Below are positions 59,290 through 64,000 of a stretch of DNA of 64,000 nucleotides, piece by piece (the first letter of the stretch is position 1; every line of letters begins with the position of its first letter). Source of the DNA: Protula sp. h YS-2021 (Eukaryota; Annelida; Polychaeta; Sabellida; Serpulidae); NCBI GenBank assembly GCA_949752745.1, contig OX457025.1:97405804-97469803 (forward strand), read 5' to 3'. Under the pieces are notes generated by a model, which was not told the DNA's origin, did not search any database, and worked only from the letters and a program-made list of their open reading frames with translations. The position numbers and the translations under genes are program-made.

Positions 59290-59367
59290 ATGGCGGCGGA
59301 ACACCGAAGCGAAGAACCGAGACTTACTGCAGCCCTTTCTTATGTCCTGAATAGTTTCTTCTTTTAG
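59290..59367 (+). other. ATGGCGGCGG-started short frame
   Basis: AAGATGGCGGCGGAAC contains the AAGATGGCGGC motif, which in animals is a YY1-type site often placed at start codons just inside transcripts. The frame from this ATG reads MAAEHRSEEPRLTAALSYVL and stops at TAG after 25 codons. It overlaps a minus-strand exon candidate. Confidence 0.25.
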
Positions 59368-59454
59368 CTTTTGAACCGTTTCACTTGATCTGGGATCTTT
59401 ATTATATATGTATCGATTTACTGATATTTTAGTCGTTACGTTGTAAACAAACAA
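59328..59454 (-). CDS. Unrecognised exon-like stretch
   Basis: The minus strand is open through SSETVQKLKEETIQDIRKGC and then meets an excellent donor (GCA|GTAAGT, donor bases 59327-59322). A possible acceptor, GATCCCAG, lies at 59390-59397 on this strand, but its pyrimidine tract is poor. The peptide is charged and helix-forming, which suits a real exon, yet no family is recognised and no partner exon was found. Open frame extends to 59454. Confidence 0.3.
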
Positions 59455-59819
59455 GTAAGTGAAAGCCTAGTTACGATTAGACGTGAAAAACATCCCGATA
59501 TCAAACTGGTGTTGTGGCTGGAAAAATGTAATCCAAAGCCCAAAGGTCATCCCGCCCCGGTGCTCTGTGATGTATTCCGACATGCCCACAATGATACAAG
59601 GACTGCTGTGTCTGCAGCCCCCCCATCCCCCACCGTCCCTCCCCCTACCCCCACCCCTCCCTCAATTATATTTTGTTTGGAGGTGGCTTGGGGTACCAAG
59701 CATGACACATGCTAATCGGGCCTTAAATTAGCTTGTTTTCGCAAAAAACAGTAGTTATTTCCCGGAATGCACTGTATTCTCTTTCTCTTTTGAACTAACT
59801 CCAGGTTGCAGTTGTCTCT

Positions 59820-59872
59820 TAACAATACCCCCCCCCCCTCCACCGCCACCACCCGCCCCCCTACCCGCCCCG
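59820..59872. repeat. C-rich tract
   Basis: C runs with CCACC and CCGCC. Confidence 0.85.
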
Positions 59873-60419
59873 TATTGCGGTCTTAAGGGTATCACAAATG
59901 TGACGTTCTTTTTCTAAAAACACATGCTTCCTTTTAACATTTTATTAAATTCACCCCTAGGGTCACTGGAGGTCAAATGTTAGAAAATTGTTATAGGCAG
60001 GAGACGACCCTGGCTGATTCTTAAGTTACAAATGGGTTGCCTGAGGGCGTGACACAGAGCTTCAATTACCCACCTGGGAAGCCTGGGAAAGACAAGCTTG
60101 ACCAAGGTAACCCCTCACCCAGCACGACCAAAATAAGAGAGAAACATCCAAACTATATACATGTCTTTTCCCGCATGAATAAATTTCTTCATTTGGATTT
60201 AGTGGCTTTGAGGAAAACGCCTTCACAACATATATATTATTTCACACTATTTTACAAGATGGGAGGGGGGGTACAAATCACCGCCTCCCCCTCCCCCCGT
60301 CCCCCTCCACCTTCCCATGAGCTTTAAATCACCAGGCATAGACAAGAAAACTGGTAGTATGAACATTGTTTGAAAGAATCTATCCAGTAGAGTAACCCTC
60401 TCAACCCCTAAAGCACATC

Positions 60420-60455
60420 CCACACCCCCTCCCCCCTCCCCCCCCCCCCCCATCT
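60420..60455. repeat. C-rich tract
   Basis: CCCCTCC grades into a 14-C run. Confidence 0.9.
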
Positions 60456-62780
60456 CACCGTTCCCTTGAATCAGCTTTTTTCATCAGCAGGGTTTCGCGT
60501 ATCAACATATCGAATTCACAAAAAAACTGAAGCGCAACCCTTCCCTCCCCGTGAACCCAATAGGTGGCCACTTGTCTGTCCACTTCAATAACATGTGGAT
60601 TGCTTGTAATTACCTGTGCCCCTTGTCGGGTGAAATTAATGTGTTCAATCTGCAACCAAAAATAGCTTTACTGACCAAAAAAGTTATATATATGTCTCAA
60701 AAGACCAAACGACCATTTTGGGGTGCAGGTTAGGTCTTTGATGCGATTTCTTAAATGAACCAGATAGCGATACAACGGAGAAAGATGGATGAGAGGCATT
60801 AGCCCCGTGGCCTTGGACAACCCTGTTGTGTACGCATTACCTGGTCATTTGATCTCTTTAGATCTTATTTATCGGATAGTTCTTTATTTGCTACATTCCT
60901 ACCCCATGTACGCATGGAATGGAGAAGATGATTTATGGATGAGGACTGTACTCATCAAGAGCCCCTCCCCTACTCCCACCCTCAACCTCTTCCTCATCCT
61001 CTTCCTCCTCCTTCTCCTCCCAGAGTGACTGAACAATCTTCCTAAATTAACATCGAAAACGGTTTAGGCTGCGTTTCTTGCTACACCTGCAAGAATGTTA
61101 GAAACTAAAATAATGAGTAGTGTGAAAACGGGGCTTGGAGAACACCTTGTGATCCTAGTCCTGCGTGCATAAACTGGCAGTGGTAAAACTTTTGGTATAA
61201 AGGAAATAAACCTTAGCACAGGATGATAACAATACACACGAGTGCGTTTCTATCTGGAGCCCCTAGGGCGGCTGGATGGCACTTGAGATAAGGGGAGGGG
61301 TGGAGGTGAGGAGTCACTTTAACTCGACCAATTTTTATAACTGTTACACTTCATGGAAAAGATCTAGAAGGGGTGTTTTAACATCGTTGACACAAATCCG
61401 GCATGTTTTCAGAAGAGGTGTCCGTTTTCTGAGGAGCAGGAAGCGCTTTCTCCCCTCCCGAAAAAGGATGAATTAGATTCCTGTAACATGCCCATCAAGC
61501 AAATGTGTCTTGCCTTAAGTGAGGCTAAATATAACACGTTGAATTTTGACCAAACAGAAAGGCTAAATATTTATCATTCAGCGCATTTCCTAAAACTATG
61601 TATGAATAACCGCCATTTGAACGGCTAAGAAGCTGTACATTAAAACTAGCAATATGTCTCATAAAGTGGTATCTGGACAGCTCACAACCGGATATCCTGC
61701 AAACGGAAAACTTGCAACCAAATATAAAATTCTTGCCGTAGTCCCTAAAATATACACATTTAGCGTTACCAGTACATCTTCTACATTGTCTATATCCTCT
61801 CTAGCATATTTCCTAAACATACACATTTGACATTTCTGTTGTCTTTTGAAAACAGTTAACGCTCCTAGTGTGTCTCCCTAAGCAATGTGTCTTTATGACT
61901 GCCAGCAAATCTGTTTAAAAGCTATGGATTTAACACCAACAAAATATCTGCAATAGGCCATTAAGGGTTTCGGGTGCGCATGGTCAGTAGAGGAAACTCG
62001 CAGGATTCTAGTAGGGAAAACATAAGGTGCCAAAACTGGGACTGTAGGAAAATTTATTCATAACATTAGCATCATTGGATTTCTACCACAAAAGAGCGCT
62101 ATATTTATTTTAAAGTTATTTCGATGTACTTCGCAACTGACTTATAGATTTCTAAGTTCCTTTACTTCTATGCTTATCCCTCAAAACTGGAATTCTGGTT
62201 TTGGGGGAAAATCTCGTACACGAAACTGTAAGTCCGCTTATAGAACGGTTTACTCTTCACTTCAAGAGCTGTTATAGCTGTTATCCCCAGCTTCCAGAGG
62301 ATTCAGTAGCTTCCATTACTCTGATAAACAACTTTAGTCTCGCGTACATTTATAGAATCAAATGCAGGTCGAGAATGTAAGGCTCGGGTGAAGCTCGTTT
62401 TGGGAGGACAGGTCTTACCATCGTATATATAGCAGCAGTAGACGCAATGCTAATGATATGGAAGGTACTAGTTTAAATTTCACTCGGTCGCAAGTCATCT
62501 ACTTAACAAAGTCAGAACTCTCATTGCTCTTTGAAGGGCCTTGAAATTGACTTACAAAATGATCATGCTTAAATGCAAGTTCCAGTATTCATCTTAGCTA
62601 ATATAGCTCAGAATCATGCTCAAAATAAGTTTAAATTGAATTGACACACACCTCAGATAAGTGCAAATTAAGTTGAGGCTGAAACTAAAGGTATAATATG
62701 TGTTTCGTTGCTATAATTGTGGGTTCTTACCGAAATAAAACATAGCTTTATGTCCAGCTTTCTTACTGTTCACTTAGAAT

Positions 62781-62905
62781 AAGTAAATCATGGACGTTTG
62801 CCCCGGCGGTACCGGTTCTCAAAAGGATAAAGTAAATCCCGAACAATGGCCCCAGCGTTAGAGCGCCTCAAAAGGATAAAGTAAATCCTGGACAATGGCC
62901 AATGC
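62781..62905. repeat. Tandem repeat, 49-bp unit
   Basis: About two and a half units: AAGTAAATC starts at 62781, 62830 and 62879, each followed by GGACAATGGCC-like sequence and TCAAAAGGATA. Confidence 0.85.
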
Positions 62906-63264
62906 GATATATCGTGCCGAGATTGTCATCACTTTCTGCGTTTGCCCAATAAATGAATAGGTTGTCAACTTGGCAAAAGTCAAGGTATCCATTAACCAGA
63001 ATTTACACCATAAACTAGACAACGTCAACGGTTAAAAGTTTAAATTTCCTACTCGTGAACATTCTTATTAATTGTCGAGGTGCACCGACATTGCTGGCAC
63101 TATAGGATTTGTGTATTGTTGCTACGATATGTTTGAGGAAGTCGACGGTAGATTTAAAATGTATATAGCATCTGAAAGCACTAAAGATTAAGTTATATCC
63201 GCATTCAGTTTAATTTATTATTGGTCCTAGGTTCTTCTATTTTATTTACACCCTAGCTATATGT

Positions 63265-63470
63265 TTAGCACCACTGTGGTGATGATATAAGACGTACCTT
63301 TTGTAGGTCGTAATATGTGCGTATCGTTCGCATAGCAGTTATACTTTAATATAGGTAAGCTAAGCAAAGCTTGTGAGTATAACAGTAACTAACCACTGTG
63401 GATTGCAATAAGCACGTGTCGTTCGCATAGCAATGATACAGTCATGTACGTAAGCTAGCACAAGTACCCC
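63265..63470. repeat. Diverged ~100-120 bp duplication
   Basis: CACCACTGTGGTGATG...CGTATCGTTCGCATAGCAG is echoed by AACCACTGTGGATTG...CGTGTCGTTCGCATAGCAA, each followed by a GTAAGCTA(A)GCA motif. The halves differ by indels. Confidence 0.6.
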
Positions 63471-64000
63471 AAAGGTTGAGTGTAGTCACTGTTGAGTCTG
63501 GAAGCTACGAACATCTTTGTTTATAGTTCTTCCTGTGAGATATGGACCGCTCTTAGTACCCAGTTGGTTACACCAAGCGTTTCTGCTTTGGTCAAAGGTG
63601 TTGACTGTAGCAGAGGAATCAAACAGGGGTATTAAAACGAATTCGTTGGCTCATCCAGATCCAGAGCATCAGTTATTTCAGTCAAATCCGGTGCCTATAA
63701 ATAAACTAAGGCTTTTCGTATGACTTCTTACTGAATATATGCCGTGAAACTTGCTCACCAACATCACGCCAGGAACAGTCATCGTCTTTTATACAACAGT
63801 TCAGTATATGTTTGCGCTACATTTTCAACACACTTTTTCAGCAGAAATGAAGGTACCGGATCATACACATGTCACTTATAAAATGCATTAAACTTCACTA
63901 AATTCAGTGATGAGAGAACCAATTGAGCTTTCGTCACTAGCCTCTGTATTTTCCGAATATGTGTCAAAATGTTCTTGTTTTTTTGTTTTACACATTGCCG

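Larger units (their letters stand above)
60460..64000. other. Largely featureless terminal region
   Basis: From about 61480 on there are no long homopolymers, minisatellites or CT tracts, unlike the preceding 60 kb. Two weak internal duplications are listed separately. I see no supported gene; the longest ATG-less frame (63517-63723) shows no family. Confidence 0.4.

Noticed and set aside
60037..60327. Frame starting PEGVTQSFNYPPGKPGK with a possible GTAACC donor
   Set aside because: No acceptor opens into this frame (upstream candidates hit stops) and the rest of the frame is low complexity.
63517..63723. 68-codon frame near the window end
   Set aside because: It has no ATG at its start, no splice signals and no recognised similarity.

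Overview
The window is animal nuclear DNA, most likely from a marine invertebrate such as a mollusc. The evidence is GT-AG split exons of a C2H2 zinc-finger gene, introns of tens of kilobases, very abundant minisatellites and homopolymer runs, a tRNA-derived element, and no bacterial operon structure. The phylum is inferred from repeat style only. There is one assembly gap (200 N at 56450-56649).

The only gene I can support well is a plus-strand zinc-finger gene. Its exons are at 1-71 (cut by the window edge), probably 2442-2487, 3605-4013 (or a shorter form), 32827-33037, and probably a 30-nt micro-exon at 35110-35139. Splice phases agree along this chain. A 28.8-kb intron (4014-32826) splits one CCHC finger: both Cys and most of the loop lie upstream, the His and last Cys downstream. 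The 3' end is not settled; weak candidates are at 37532, 48550 and 57061. The most unusual feature is at the 5' edge of the third exon. A 63-bp unit that spans the intron-exon junction is repeated about nine times, giving nine stacked 3' splice sites. The last five are in frame and would add 21 residues each.

The rest is mainly repeats. At 0.5-14 kb: two copies of a 300-bp dispersed element, small minisatellites, a nested inverted-repeat element (9.2-10.2 kb), an apparently exact 761-bp tandem duplication (9.9-11.4 kb) and a 28-bp array. At 15-29 kb: a dispersed-repeat pair next to 51-bp units, then arrays of 40, 51, 33, 32 and 11 bp and a TA run. At 31-33 kb: a 47-bp CCTAACCC array and a TTGG array ending just before the fourth exon. 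At 40-47 kb: a tRNA-like element with a T-run terminator, an 87-bp array, an AT-rich array, a second C-rich array and a 21-bp array. At 50.5-52.4 kb: a large 38-bp satellite with higher-order structure. The last 2.5 kb lacks the low-complexity runs seen elsewhere.

A possible second gene on the minus strand is suggested by a cysteine-rich stretch at 48575-48706 resembling a von Willebrand factor C half-domain. Other exon-like pieces (20872, 55146, 59328) have usable splice sites or open frames but no recognised family. No reverse transcriptase or transposase frame was seen, and no canonical intact tRNA or rRNA gene.
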